DNA of 10,957 nucleotides from Chloroflexota bacterium (GTDB lineage: Bacteria; Chloroflexota; Limnocylindria; Limnocylindrales; CSP1-4): NCBI GenBank assembly GCA_021812735.1, contig JAKAMV010000243.1, forward strand, positions 1-10,957, written 5' to 3'. The notes under the pieces are model-generated. The model had not been told where the DNA came from and did not search any database. It saw nothing but the letters and a program-made list of their open reading frames with translations. A program made the translations under genes and the position numbers. Below, piece after piece: positions 1 to 5,970 of this stretch (positions within the stretch are counted from its first letter, which is position 1; every line of letters starts with the position of its first letter).

Positions 1-31
1 TCCGGGGCGCTGGACCCTCGGTCTCGGGCAT
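1..31 (-). CDS. Partial 5' end of an unidentified leftward gene
   Basis: On the minus strand an ATG at 31-29 begins the peptide MPETEGPAPR and stays open to the window edge. A GGAGG Shine-Dalgarno (plus-strand CCTCC at 41-45) lies 9 bases upstream, which is good spacing and is the main reason to call a gene. Ten codons are too few to identify a product. The polar, proline-rich start is compatible with many actinobacterial proteins. A CATACT hexamer (plus 78-83) could be its -10. The alternative is that this is chance and bases 1-200 are intergenic. Confidence 0.35.
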   Translation of the reverse strand, partial: MPETEGPAPR

Positions 32-204
32 GGCGGTCGACCTCCGTGGGGGGGCAGGCGAGACGTACGGCTGCATCAGTATGTGATCATCCCGGTGGGT
101 CATGCCGACAGGGCCTGCAGTCACGCGAACGCGGTCCGTCCGACCCGCTACGTACGGGGCGCGAGCATGGCGGGGCCGCCTCCCGCAGGGCTGCGGCCGT
201 GCGC

Positions 205-210
205 TACAAT
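205..210 (+). promoter_or_regulatory. Candidate -10 box of the tRNA-Lys gene
   Basis: TACAAT matches the sigma-70 type -10 consensus at five of six positions. It ends 10 bases before the first base of the tRNA, which would give a 5' leader of only a few bases. I see no good -35 at 16-18 bases upstream, so this rests on the -10 and its position. Confidence 0.45.
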
Positions 211-220
211 CGGCGACCGT

Positions 221-295
221 GGGCCGGTAGCTCAACGGTAGAGCAGCGGTCTCTTAAACCGCGGGTTGAGAGTTCGAGTCTCTCCCGGCTCACCA
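221..295 (+). tRNA. tRNA-Lys (anticodon CTT)
   Basis: The full cloverleaf can be folded by hand. The acceptor stem GGGCCGG pairs with CCGGCTC, with one G-U at the second pair. The D arm is GCTC/GAGC. The anticodon stem GCGGT/ACCGC closes a seven-base loop with anticodon CTT at 253-255, preceded by T and followed by AA. The variable loop has five bases. The T arm GAGAG/CTCTC carries the TTCGAGT loop. The discriminator is A292 and the CCA end is encoded at 293-295. The anticodon reads AAG codons, the lysine codon favoured in a GC-rich genome. No intron or mismatch is seen. Confidence 0.97.
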
Positions 296-308
296 AGCGG
301 TCGAGGGC

Positions 309-324
309 GGTTCTGAGAAGAGCC
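309..324 (+). terminator. Possible hairpin downstream of tRNA-Lys
   Basis: GGTTCT pairs with AGAGCC (one G-U) around a GAGA tetraloop of the GNRA class, 13 bases after the CCA end. No T-run follows, so it may be a processing or stabilising hairpin instead of an intrinsic terminator, or chance. Confidence 0.25.
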
Positions 325-1062
325 ATCAGATGCTCCGCGTCGGCGCGGGCTAGGTGGCCCAGCGGTCGGCGACCGTGGCTCGGGATCGCGTCGAGGCAGA
401 GTACGTCCGTGTGCCGCTGCGCGTCGTGGGCCGGAGGCTCGCACAACATGGCGGCGGCCCGCGCGCAGACGTGAAGCACGCGCTCGCCAGCACGTGAGCA
501 CCCCTCGCCGGCGGCTTCGCATGGCGGAGCACGAGGCGGCCCGCGGGCCTGGGCGTCTCGGGAGGGGATCCTCGATCCGGCCCCTGATTCGTGCGGCGGA
601 GCGCCCCTGCGCGATCGCCCCAGCCGGATCTCCCTCGAGGGCGGATCGTTGGCGCCCGGTCGTTGGCGCCCGGCCACCGAGAGCACCACACGGGCGCATC
701 GGCCGGCTCACGGACGAGCCGAGTCGGATGGCCCGCCCCGAACCCGAACGGCCACAAGATCGGGCGGCGGAACACAACCGGACCGCCCCGCATGGCCGGC
801 CACGGTCCGCGGAGCGAAAGGAGAGCCACTGGGTAGGAGATCAGGGGAGCGGCCTCGTGCACCGCTCGGTCGAGATGCCCTGCCCGCCCGAGACCGCGGG
901 CGGTTTCGGCAGGTTCGGCCACACCCCGGGCGCCGGCGGGCGCTGGGTTCCGGCCCGCTGATACGACCCGTCCGGAAGTCTGCCACCGCGTATCTGCAAC
1001 GCGCACTGTCCCGGCCCGCGTCAACTGCTCAGGCGTGCGCCATCGTGCGAAACGAGACCATC
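325..1062. other. Gene-poor interval
   Basis: About 740 bases hold no gene I can support. Open frames here exist on both strands because stop codons are rare at this GC content. Their translations are arginine- and proline-rich, resemble no family, and some run through the tRNA. What is present: a 13-base repeat of the tRNA 5' flank at 366-378, a perfect 14-base tandem duplication at 646-673, and a hairpin at 779-809 with 7-bp arms enclosing a 10-base palindrome at 793-802. No riboswitch or second tRNA could be folded. The end of the interval should hold the promoter of the small gene at 1063, but no clear -10 was found. Confidence 0.6.
646..673. repeat. Perfect tandem duplication, 14-base unit
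   Basis: TCGTTGGCGCCCGG occurs twice with no spacer and no mismatch (646-659 and 660-673). The unit length is not a multiple of three, and I see no gene around it, consistent with slippage in non-coding DNA. Confidence 0.85.
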
Positions 1063-1281
1063 ATGAGCCGGATCGAGTACCGCGTCGAGGCGATCCCCGC
1101 GAACGGGCACGTTGTCGACGTGCTCCAGCGCCTGGACGAGCTCGGTCACGACGGCTGGCGCGCCAGCAGCTTGCAGGGTGAGGCCTACGGCTTGGCGCCG
1201 ACGCATGTCCTGCTCGAGCGCGACCTATCCAACGGCGAGGCGTTCCGCCGGTTGTTCGCGCCGGGGTCGCAGACGAGCTGA
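1063..1281 (+). CDS. Small DUF4177-like protein
   Basis: This 72-residue protein has the layout of the DUF4177 family: an EYRVEAI first strand at residues 5-11, then a helix with LDELGHDGWRASSL at residues 24-37, then a closing strand THVLLERDL at residues 47-55. The family pattern, as I know it, is a YEYKVV strand, an LNxLGxxGWELV helix-turn, and a final strand ending in xxRE. No biochemical function is established for the family. There is no signal peptide, cysteine or membrane segment, so it should be cytosolic. ATG 1063 is chosen because family similarity begins right after it. The upstream purines (ACGAGA) make only a weak ribosome site. It stands alone and converges on the ArsR-rhodanese gene across a hairpin terminator. 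Confidence 0.72.
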   Translation: MSRIEYRVEAIPANGHVVDVLQRLDELGHDGWRASSLQGEAYGLAPTHVLLERDLSNGEAFRRLFAPGSQTS

Positions 1282-1350
1282 GATCTTCGAGGGGTGAGCG
1301 GGGCCACACGACGAGCGCCGCCGCCTCTGGGAACGAACCGCGGCGCGCAG

Positions 1351-1381
1351 AGCGGAGCCCGGCCAGGAGCCGGGCTCCGCT
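1351..1381. terminator. Bidirectional hairpin between convergent genes
   Basis: AGCGGAGCCCGG (1351-1362) pairs perfectly with CCGGGCTCCGCT (1370-1381) around a 7-base loop. It sits between the 3' ends of the DUF4177-like gene and the ArsR-rhodanese gene, 2 bases from the latter's stop. No T-run is present on either side, as is common in very GC-rich genomes. Position and perfect 12-bp pairing are the evidence. Confidence 0.75.
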
Positions 1382-1383
1382 GT

Positions 1384-2106
1384 TCAGCCCTGGGCGCTCG
1401 GGTTCCCCTGGGCGACCGGCAGCCTGGCCAGCCGCCACTCCGGGAAGCCGTCCACGAGGCGTCGGGCGCGTCTGCCGTGGCGGCGCAGCAGGTCCACCCC
1501 GTGCGCGCCCAGCGCGCAGAAGGGCCCGCGACAGTAGGCCACCACCTCGCGCTCAGGGGTCAGCTCGGCGAGACGCGCTTCGAGTTCGTCGAGGGGCACC
1601 GAGATGGCGCCCGCGATGTGGCCGGCTGCGTACTCAGCGGCGGGGCGCACGTCGACGACGACGACGTCGCCCGCTTCGACGCGCCGTAGCAGCTCCTCCC
1701 GGCTGACCGGCTCGAGCGCGTCGGGCTCGCCCAGGTAGTGGCGCGCGGCGCGCTCGGCGTCCGCGATCCGTCTGGTCGCCAGGTCGCGCACCGAGGCGAG
1801 CAGGCGGTACACGTCGTCTCCAGCGAGTCGGTAGAAGACGTGCGTGCCCTCGCGACGTGTCTCCACGAGCCCGGCTCGGCGCAGCACCTGCAGGTGCGCC
1901 GAGGCGAGGGTGACCCCGATCTCGGCCTCGGCCGCCAGCGCCTCGACGCCGCGCTCGCCCTGCGCGAGCAGGTCGAGCAGCTCGACGCGTCGGCCGTTCG
2001 CAAGGGCCTGCCCGACGCGGGCGAACTGCTCGTTGAGCGCGTCTTTCGCTGCTCTGTCGTGGCCGGTGGCTGCAACAGGGGAGCGAGCTGCTTGGTTGGC
2101 GCCCAC
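1384..2106 (-). CDS. ArsR-family repressor fused to a rhodanese domain
   Basis: The 240-residue product has two domains. Residues 25-125 are an ArsR/SmtB winged helix: a helix-turn-helix around residues 54-80 (VEALAAEAE then SAHLQVLRRAGLV) and a beta wing ETRREGTHVFYRLA at 82-95. The classical ELCVCDL metal site is absent and there is no cysteine in this half, so sensing is unlikely to use that site. Residues 133-228 are rhodanese, with DVRPAAEYAAGHI (152-164) and an active-site loop YCRGPFC containing Cys192 and Cys197. Rhodaneses carry persulfides, so the fusion suggests a regulator that responds to sulfane sulfur or a thiol-reactive ligand; that is inference. The GTG start has a GGAGGA Shine-Dalgarno 7 bases upstream. 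It is divergent from the MFS gene, its probable target. Confidence 0.9.
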   Translation of the reverse strand: MGANQAARSPVAATGHDRAAKDALNEQFARVGQALANGRRVELLDLLAQGERGVEALAAEAEIGVTLASAHLQVLRRAGLVETRREGTHVFYRLAGDDVYRLLASVRDLATRRIADAERAARHYLGEPDALEPVSREELLRRVEAGDVVVVDVRPAAEYAAGHIAGAISVPLDELEARLAELTPEREVVAYCRGPFCALGAHGVDLLRRHGRRARRLVDGFPEWRLARLPVAQGNPSAQG

Positions 2107-2151
2107 TGTCTAGTCCTCCATAGATAAAGAGACATGCATATACTACCTCGC
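2107..2151. promoter_or_regulatory. Shared divergent promoter/operator region
   Basis: This is an unusually AT-rich patch for the window. It separates the ArsR-rhodanese GTG from the MFS start. It holds the regulator's ribosome site (GGAGGA on minus, 2114-2119) and a TATACT -10 for the MFS gene at 2139-2144. The related octamers CATAGATA (2119-2126) and CATGCATA (2133-2140) lie 14 bases apart. ArsR-family repressors bind AT-rich dyads overlapping their own promoters, so the operator should lie here. I could not find a convincing perfect inverted repeat, so the exact site is open. Confidence 0.5.
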
Positions 2152-3573
2152 ATGGATCGACAGAACGCCGCGGCTCCGCCTGGGCACGAAGATGCGGGCC
2201 GCGCGCCCGCCCCCTCGAGAGAGGCGGCGGGCGCGGGAGAGCAAGGCTCCCGTGCGGTTGGAGGAACCGCTGGACCAGATGCCGGCCGGGTCGTCTCGTC
2301 CATCCCGCGCCTCGGCCTGCGCGTCAATCTCGGGCAGTTCGTGCTGCTCGTCGGCGTGCAGGCGCTCGTAGGTGGTGTGCTCGGCCAGGAGCGCACGATC
2401 CTGCCGCTCATGGCCACGCGGATCTTCGGCCTGCAGGCCGCCACCGCAGCGCTGACCTTCATCGTCGCCTTCGGGATCGTCAAGGCCCTGACCAACCTCG
2501 CTGCCGGCGTCCTTGCCGACCGGGTCGGCCGCAAGCCGCTGCTCGTCGCGGGCTGGCTGGCTGGCGTGCCGGTCCCGCTGCTGCTGATCTGGGCGCCGAA
2601 CTGGGGTTGGGTGATCGTGGCGAACGTGCTCCTCGCGCTCAACCAGGGCCTCGCCTGGACGAACCTCGTGAACGCCATGGTCGATCTCGCGGGGCCCGAG
2701 CGGCGGGGGCTGGCCGTCGGCTTGAACGAGTGGGCAGGCTACAGCGGGGTCGCACTGACGGCCATGGCCACCGGGCTGATCGCGCAGCAGGCCGGCCTGC
2801 GACCGGCGCCCTTCTTCCTGGGCCTTGCCTACGTGGGGCTGGGCCTCGCGCTTTCCACCCTGTTCGTCCGGGAGACCCACGGGCATGCGCGCCACGAGGG
2901 ACGCGAGCGGACCGTCGCGACCGGCACCGCCGAGCGCACACTCCCGTTGCCCCAGGTCTTCGCCCAGACGAGCCTGCGCGAGCGCACGCTGTCCGCCTGC
3001 AGCCAGGCCGGTCTGGTGACGAACCTGAAAGACGGGATGGCCTGGGGGCTGCTGCCTCTCTTCTACGCGGCGCACGGGATGGCGGTTGGCCAGATCGGAC
3101 TCCTCGCCGCCGTCTACCCGGCCGTCTGGGGGGTCGGCCAACTCGTCACGGGCCCCTTCTCGGACCGCTTCGGTCGCAAGCGCCTCATCGTCGGCGGCAT
3201 GCTGACCCAGGGGATCGCGGTGGGCGCGATCGCGACGACGGATGGCTTTGCACCCTGGCTGGGCGCGGCCGCGCTGCTCGGTGTGGGGACCGCCATGGTC
3301 TACCCGACGCTGCTCGCCGCCATCGGCGACGTGGCGCACCCGAGCTGGCGCGCCTCGGCGCTGGGGGTCTACCGCTTCTGGCGGGACGCGGGGTTCGCGG
3401 TCGGTGCCCTCCTCTCCGGCGCGATCGCCGATGCCGCAGGCTTCACGACCGCGATCGGGGTGGTGGCACTACTCGCGCTCGGCTCAGGGCTCATCGTGGC
3501 GCTACGGATGTACGAGACGCGCCCACACAGCGGCGCGGCCCGCGCGGTTGCATCCCCCGCGGTTGCATCATGA
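2152..3573 (+). CDS. Major facilitator superfamily transporter
   Basis: The 473-residue product is an MFS permease with about twelve hydrophobic segments between residues 60 and 453. It carries the loop 2-3 signature GVLADRVGRKPL (119-130) and its repeat after the central loop, GPFSDRFGRKRL (334-345), marking the two six-helix halves. The central cytoplasmic loop is about residues 240-285. Substrate cannot be read from sequence. Linkage to a rhodanese-type repressor and a DsrE protein suggests export of a sulfur or thiol-reactive compound (inference). The first 50 residues are an Ala/Gly/Pro-rich hydrophilic tail, unusual for the family. ATG 2152 is chosen because a TATACT box ends 7 bases before it, implying a leaderless mRNA. 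ATG 2134 is in frame, but the -10 would lie inside the gene. The stop overlaps an ATG (ATGA) leading toward the DsrE gene. Confidence 0.88.
   Translation: MDRQNAAAPPGHEDAGRAPAPSREAAGAGEQGSRAVGGTAGPDAGRVVSSIPRLGLRVNLGQFVLLVGVQALVGGVLGQERTILPLMATRIFGLQAATAALTFIVAFGIVKALTNLAAGVLADRVGRKPLLVAGWLAGVPVPLLLIWAPNWGWVIVANVLLALNQGLAWTNLVNAMVDLAGPERRGLAVGLNEWAGYSGVALTAMATGLIAQQAGLRPAPFFLGLAYVGLGLALSTLFVRETHGHARHEGRERTVATGTAERTLPLPQVFAQTSLRERTLSACSQAGLVTNLKDGMAWGLLPLFYAAHGMAVGQIGLLAAVYPAVWGVGQLVTGPFSDRFGRKRLIVGGMLTQGIAVGAIATTDGFAPWLGAAALLGVGTAMVYPTLLAAIGDVAHPSWRASALGVYRFWRDAGFAVGALLSGAIADAAGFTTAIGVVALLALGSGLIVALRMYETRPHSGAARAVASPAVAS
3543..3572 (+). repeat. 15-base tandem duplication at the MFS 3' end
   Basis: CGCGGTTGCATC occurs at 3543-3554 and again at 3558-3569, a 15-base period. 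It encodes AVAS twice around a proline at the very C terminus of the transporter. The unit is in frame, so it extends the tail by five residues without disrupting the protein. Confidence 0.8.
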
Positions 3574-3591
3574 GCGCAGCTCCAACGCAGC

Positions 3592-3597
3592 AGGAGG
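3592..3597 (+). promoter_or_regulatory. Shine-Dalgarno of the DsrE gene
   Basis: AGGAGG lies 8 bases before ATG 3606. It decides the start in favour of 3606 over the in-frame ATG at 3570, which overlaps the MFS stop and would add twelve residues outside the DsrE fold. Confidence 0.85.
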
Positions 3598-3605
3598 TCC
3601 TCGGC

Positions 3606-3956
3606 ATGCAGACGCTCATCATCCTCAACGACCCGCCCTACGGCACCGAGCGCACCTACAATGGGCTGCGCCTCGCGCTGGCACTGGCGAAGCTCGAGGG
3701 GAGCGCGCTGCGGCTCTGTCTGATGTCCGACGCGGTTTGGTGTGCGCGAGGGGGCCAGACGACGCCCGAGGGCTACTACAACATCGAGCGCATGCTGCGC
3801 GGCCTGGTCGCGAAAGGGGTGCCGGTGGGGGCCTGCGGGACCTGCATGGACGCGCGGGGCATGACGGACGCCGACCTGATGCCGGGCACCCACCGCTCCT
3901 CGATGGCCGAGCTCGCGGCCTGGACGGCCTGGGCCGAGAAGGTGGTGACGTTCTGA
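3606..3956 (+). CDS. DsrE/TusD-family sulfur-carrier-like protein
   Basis: The 116-residue product is a complete DsrE-like domain. It has a first strand TLIILNDPPYG (3-13), a helix TYNGLRLALALAKLEG (17-32), a strand LRLCLMSDAV (35-44), the segment QTTPEGYYNIERML (51-64) and the loop GACGTCMDARG (75-85). Cys77 and Cys80 fall where the sulfur-accepting cysteine lies in DsrE and TusD. Cys38 and Cys46 are additional. DsrE/TusD proteins pass persulfide sulfur between partners; this stand-alone soluble subfamily is usually uncharacterised. The rhodanese domain on the divergent regulator is a natural persulfide donor or counterpart, which is inference. It is 32 bases after the MFS stop with its own strong ribosome site, so it is co-transcribed. 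A hairpin terminator follows. Confidence 0.9.
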   Translation: MQTLIILNDPPYGTERTYNGLRLALALAKLEGSALRLCLMSDAVWCARGGQTTPEGYYNIERMLRGLVAKGVPVGACGTCMDARGMTDADLMPGTHRSSMAELAAWTAWAEKVVTF

Positions 3957-3987
3957 TGACCGCGCGCGCGTGCCGGCGCACGGGCAC

Positions 3988-4021
3988 CGAGCCGCTGGCG
4001 GGAGATGCCGCCGGCGGCTCG
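3988..4021. terminator. Bidirectional hairpin between dsrE-like gene and malic enzyme
   Basis: CGAGCCGCTGGCGG (3988-4001) pairs with CCGCCGGCGGCTCG (4008-4021) around a 6-base loop. The single non-Watson-Crick pair is a T-G, which is tolerated as a wobble in plus-strand RNA. It lies midway between two convergent stop codons (3956 and 4033). No T-run is present. Confidence 0.8.
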
Positions 4022-4032
4022 CCGATCCGCGC

Positions 4033-5760
4033 TCAGACCGCCACGGGGGTCGGTTTGGCCAGATAGCGCGGATAGGCTGGGTACCACATCGCGTCGTCGA
4101 CCGCCTGCTCGATCTGGTCGTCGTGCAGGCCGCGGCCCACGCCACAGTCGCGCGCCTCACAGACGACCCGCATCGCGATCGCGCGCGTCACCGCGCGCAG
4201 CGACGAGACGGGCGGATAGAGCGCGCCGGCCGCGAGGCGGTCGGCCGTGACCGTGTCCGCGAGGGTGTGGGCCGCCACCAGGAACATTTCGTCGGTCACC
4301 TCGCGGGCCTCCGCGACGATCACTCCGAGCCCTACCCCGGGAAAGATGAAAACGTTGTTGGCCTGCCCGATCAGCCGCGTTCGGCCGTCGATCTCGACCG
4401 GCGGGAACGGGCTGCCGCTGGCGACCACCGCGCGGCCCTCGGTCCAGCGCAGGATCTCCTCTGCGACGGCCTCGCTGCGCGAGGTCGGATTCGAAAGCGG
4501 CATCACGATCGGGAGGCGCGCGTGGCGGGCCATCTCACGCAACGCCTGTTCCGTGAACGATCCCGGAGTGCCGCTCGTGCCGATCAGGATCGTCGGCCGC
4601 ACGCGCCGGACGACCGCTTCGAGGTCGAAGGGGCCCGCGCCGCTGAAGCCGTGGTAGGCCATCAGCTCGGGCGTCAGCGCGAACTCCAGTTTGTCGGCGT
4701 CGAGCGGCGTGCGTCCCACGTGCACCAGGCCGTGGGTGTCGAGCATCGCGATGGCACGGGCGACGGTAGCTCGGTCGGCGCCCTCGCGCTCCATCGCCAC
4801 GCGCACCAGACGTGCGATCCCGACGCCGGCGGCACCCGCGCCCAGGAAGACGAGCCGCTGGCGGTGGAGCGGTTCATCGAGGATGCGCAGGGCGGCGAAG
4901 AGACCCGCGAGCACCACGCCGGCGGTGCCCTGGATGTCGTCGTTGAAGCTGGCGATCCGGTGCCGGAAGCGGTCCAGGATGCGGATCGCGTTGTGCTGCT
5001 TGAAGTCTTCCCACTGCAGCAGTGCGTGCGGGAAGACCTCGCTGACGGCCTCGACGAACTCCTCGATGAACTCGTCGTAGGGTTCGCCTCGCAGGCGGGG
5101 ATGGCGGTAACCGACGTAGAGCGGGTCGTTGAGCAGGTCCTCGTTGTCCGTGCCGACGTCGAGCGAGATGGGGAGCGTGAGCGAGGGATAGATCCCCGCT
5201 CCGGCCGTGTACAGGGCGAGCTTGCCGACCGGAATGCCCATGCCGCCAGCGCCCTGGTCGCCCAGGCCCAGGATGCGTTCGTTGTCGGTGGTGACGATCA
5301 GCCGCACATCCTCGTGACGTGCATTGTGCAGGATGTCGACGATGCGGCCCGAGTCGTCCGGCGTGATCCAGAGGCCACGTGCCCGGCGCATGACGTGGCT
5401 GAACTGCTGGCAGGCGCGTCCGACCGTCGGCGTGTAGACGACGGGCAAGAATTCCTCGATGTTGTCGACGAGGAGGCGGTAGAAGAGCGTCTCGTTGCGG
5501 TCCTGCAGGGCGGCCAGACCGATGTACTGCTCGAGCTCGTCTCCCTTCCGTCTCACGTGCTCGAGCTCCAGCGCCACCTGCTCTTCGATGGAGAGAACTC
5601 GGGGCGGCAGCAGCCCCCGTAGTCCGAGCTCGTCGCGCTCCTGTTCGTCGAAGGCGAGGTCCTTGTTCAGGAGCGGGCGCCCCAGGAGCTCCGCGCCGCG
5701 ACACGAGACCTGGACGACACCGTCGGCGCGCCGGGTCGGGAGGACCGGCAAGGTCTTCAC
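4033..5760 (-). CDS. maeA: NAD-type malic enzyme (oxaloacetate-decarboxylating)
   Basis: The 575-residue product matches the long MaeA/SfcA type (E. coli MaeA is about 565 residues). This enzyme oxidatively decarboxylates malate to pyruvate and CO2 with NAD(P) and a divalent metal. In order: PLLNKDLAF at 29-37; QDRNETLFYRLL at 86-97; YTPTVG with catalytic Tyr109; GLGDQGAGGMGIPVGKLALYT with catalytic Lys180; metal ligands Glu251, Asp252 (QWEDF) and Asp275 (NDDIQGTA); the Rossmann loop GAGAAGVGIA at 307-316; and PLSNPTSR at 421-428. Asp341 at the end of the second Rossmann strand fits NAD preference. GTG 5760 is chosen because it leaves 28 residues before PLLNK, as in E. coli. It has no Shine-Dalgarno, but TATCCT ends 6 bases upstream, so it may be leaderless. 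GTG 5817 is an in-frame alternative. It is divergent from carA. Confidence 0.95.
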   Translation of the reverse strand: MKTLPVLPTRRADGVVQVSCRGAELLGRPLLNKDLAFDEQERDELGLRGLLPPRVLSIEEQVALELEHVRRKGDELEQYIGLAALQDRNETLFYRLLVDNIEEFLPVVYTPTVGRACQQFSHVMRRARGLWITPDDSGRIVDILHNARHEDVRLIVTTDNERILGLGDQGAGGMGIPVGKLALYTAGAGIYPSLTLPISLDVGTDNEDLLNDPLYVGYRHPRLRGEPYDEFIEEFVEAVSEVFPHALLQWEDFKQHNAIRILDRFRHRIASFNDDIQGTAGVVLAGLFAALRILDEPLHRQRLVFLGAGAAGVGIARLVRVAMEREGADRATVARAIAMLDTHGLVHVGRTPLDADKLEFALTPELMAYHGFSGAGPFDLEAVVRRVRPTILIGTSGTPGSFTEQALREMARHARLPIVMPLSNPTSRSEAVAEEILRWTEGRAVVASGSPFPPVEIDGRTRLIGQANNVFIFPGVGLGVIVAEAREVTDEMFLVAAHTLADTVTADRLAAGALYPPVSSLRAVTRAIAMRVVCEARDCGVGRGLHDDQIEQAVDDAMWYPAYPRYLAKPTPVAV

Positions 5761-5766
5761 GGCCGG

Positions 5767-5772
5767 AGGATA
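5767..5772 (-). promoter_or_regulatory. Candidate -10 of the malic enzyme gene
   Basis: On the minus strand TATCCT matches the -10 consensus at four of six positions and ends 6 bases before the GTG start. That would put the first transcribed base on the start codon, consistent with the missing Shine-Dalgarno. No clear -35 is seen. Confidence 0.35.
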
Positions 5773-5860
5773 CGCGGGTTGGGTGGCCCGGGAAGTGCCG
5801 ATCGGACCGCGCGTCACTGGAGCGCCGGGGCATATCGCCGCGTTGCGCGGCCGCGGGGGC

Positions 5861-5903
5861 CAGATCTGCATAGTCATGCAGATCTGTGCGAGAATGATGC
5901 ATC
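5861..5903. promoter_or_regulatory. Perfect 26-bp dyad with ArgR-type box, plus half-site
   Basis: CAGATCTGCAT (5861-5871) and ATGCAGATCTG (5876-5886) are exact reverse complements around AGTC. The centre reads TGCAT, four bases, ATGCA: the arm and spacer geometry of an ARG box (E. coli TGAAT-4-ATTCA; TGCAT arms are known to me from actinobacterial boxes). A further ATGCAT at 5897-5902 lies exactly 21 bases after the first right arm, the centre spacing of paired ARG boxes. Its left half is degenerate. ArgR represses carbamoyl-phosphate synthase genes in several bacteria, and carAB lies downstream. The outer CAGATCTG octamers are themselves palindromes and are not part of an ARG box, so another dimeric regulator, also controlling the divergent malic enzyme, is possible. 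Confidence 0.6.
5887..5895 (+). promoter_or_regulatory. Candidate extended -10 for carA
   Basis: TGC followed by GAGAAT resembles an extended -10 (TGn plus hexamer). It would start transcription near 5902 and give a leader that includes both downstream hairpins. It lies within the second half of the putative ArgR site, so bound repressor would block it. The alternative is TACGCT at 5948-5953, starting near 5960. Neither has a good -35. Confidence 0.35.
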
Positions 5904-5970
5904 CGGCCGCGCCAGGCCGCGTGGTGCCCCGAGGCGCCGACACGGTGTACGCTACGGCCGTCCTCGTGAT

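Noticed and set aside
350..380. A tRNA-like D-arm string (GGTGGCCCAGCGGTC) downstream of tRNA-Lys.
   Set aside because: No acceptor stem, anticodon arm or TTCGA T-loop can be placed after it.
825..831. GCCACTG, a conserved string of cobalamin riboswitches.
   Set aside because: The other required elements (GGTGCGAATCC-like segment, GGGAAG, B12 box) are missing around it.
204..1024. Long open frames on both strands (up to 224 codons) across the tRNA and gene-poor interval.
   Set aside because: Arg/Pro-rich translations with no family likeness, overlaps with each other and with the tRNA, no good ribosome sites; expected from few stop codons at this GC content.
2143..3339. A 398-codon minus-strand frame.
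   Set aside because: Antisense shadow of the MFS transporter; hydrophilic, low-complexity translation.
3970..5622. A 550-codon open frame on the plus strand.
   Set aside because: It is antisense to the malic enzyme, whose catalytic motifs are intact on the minus strand; the plus translation is Arg/Asp/Val-rich without motifs.
5861..5886. Reading the 26-bp dyad as an intrinsic terminator.
   Set aside because: It lies between two divergent genes and has no T-run on either side.
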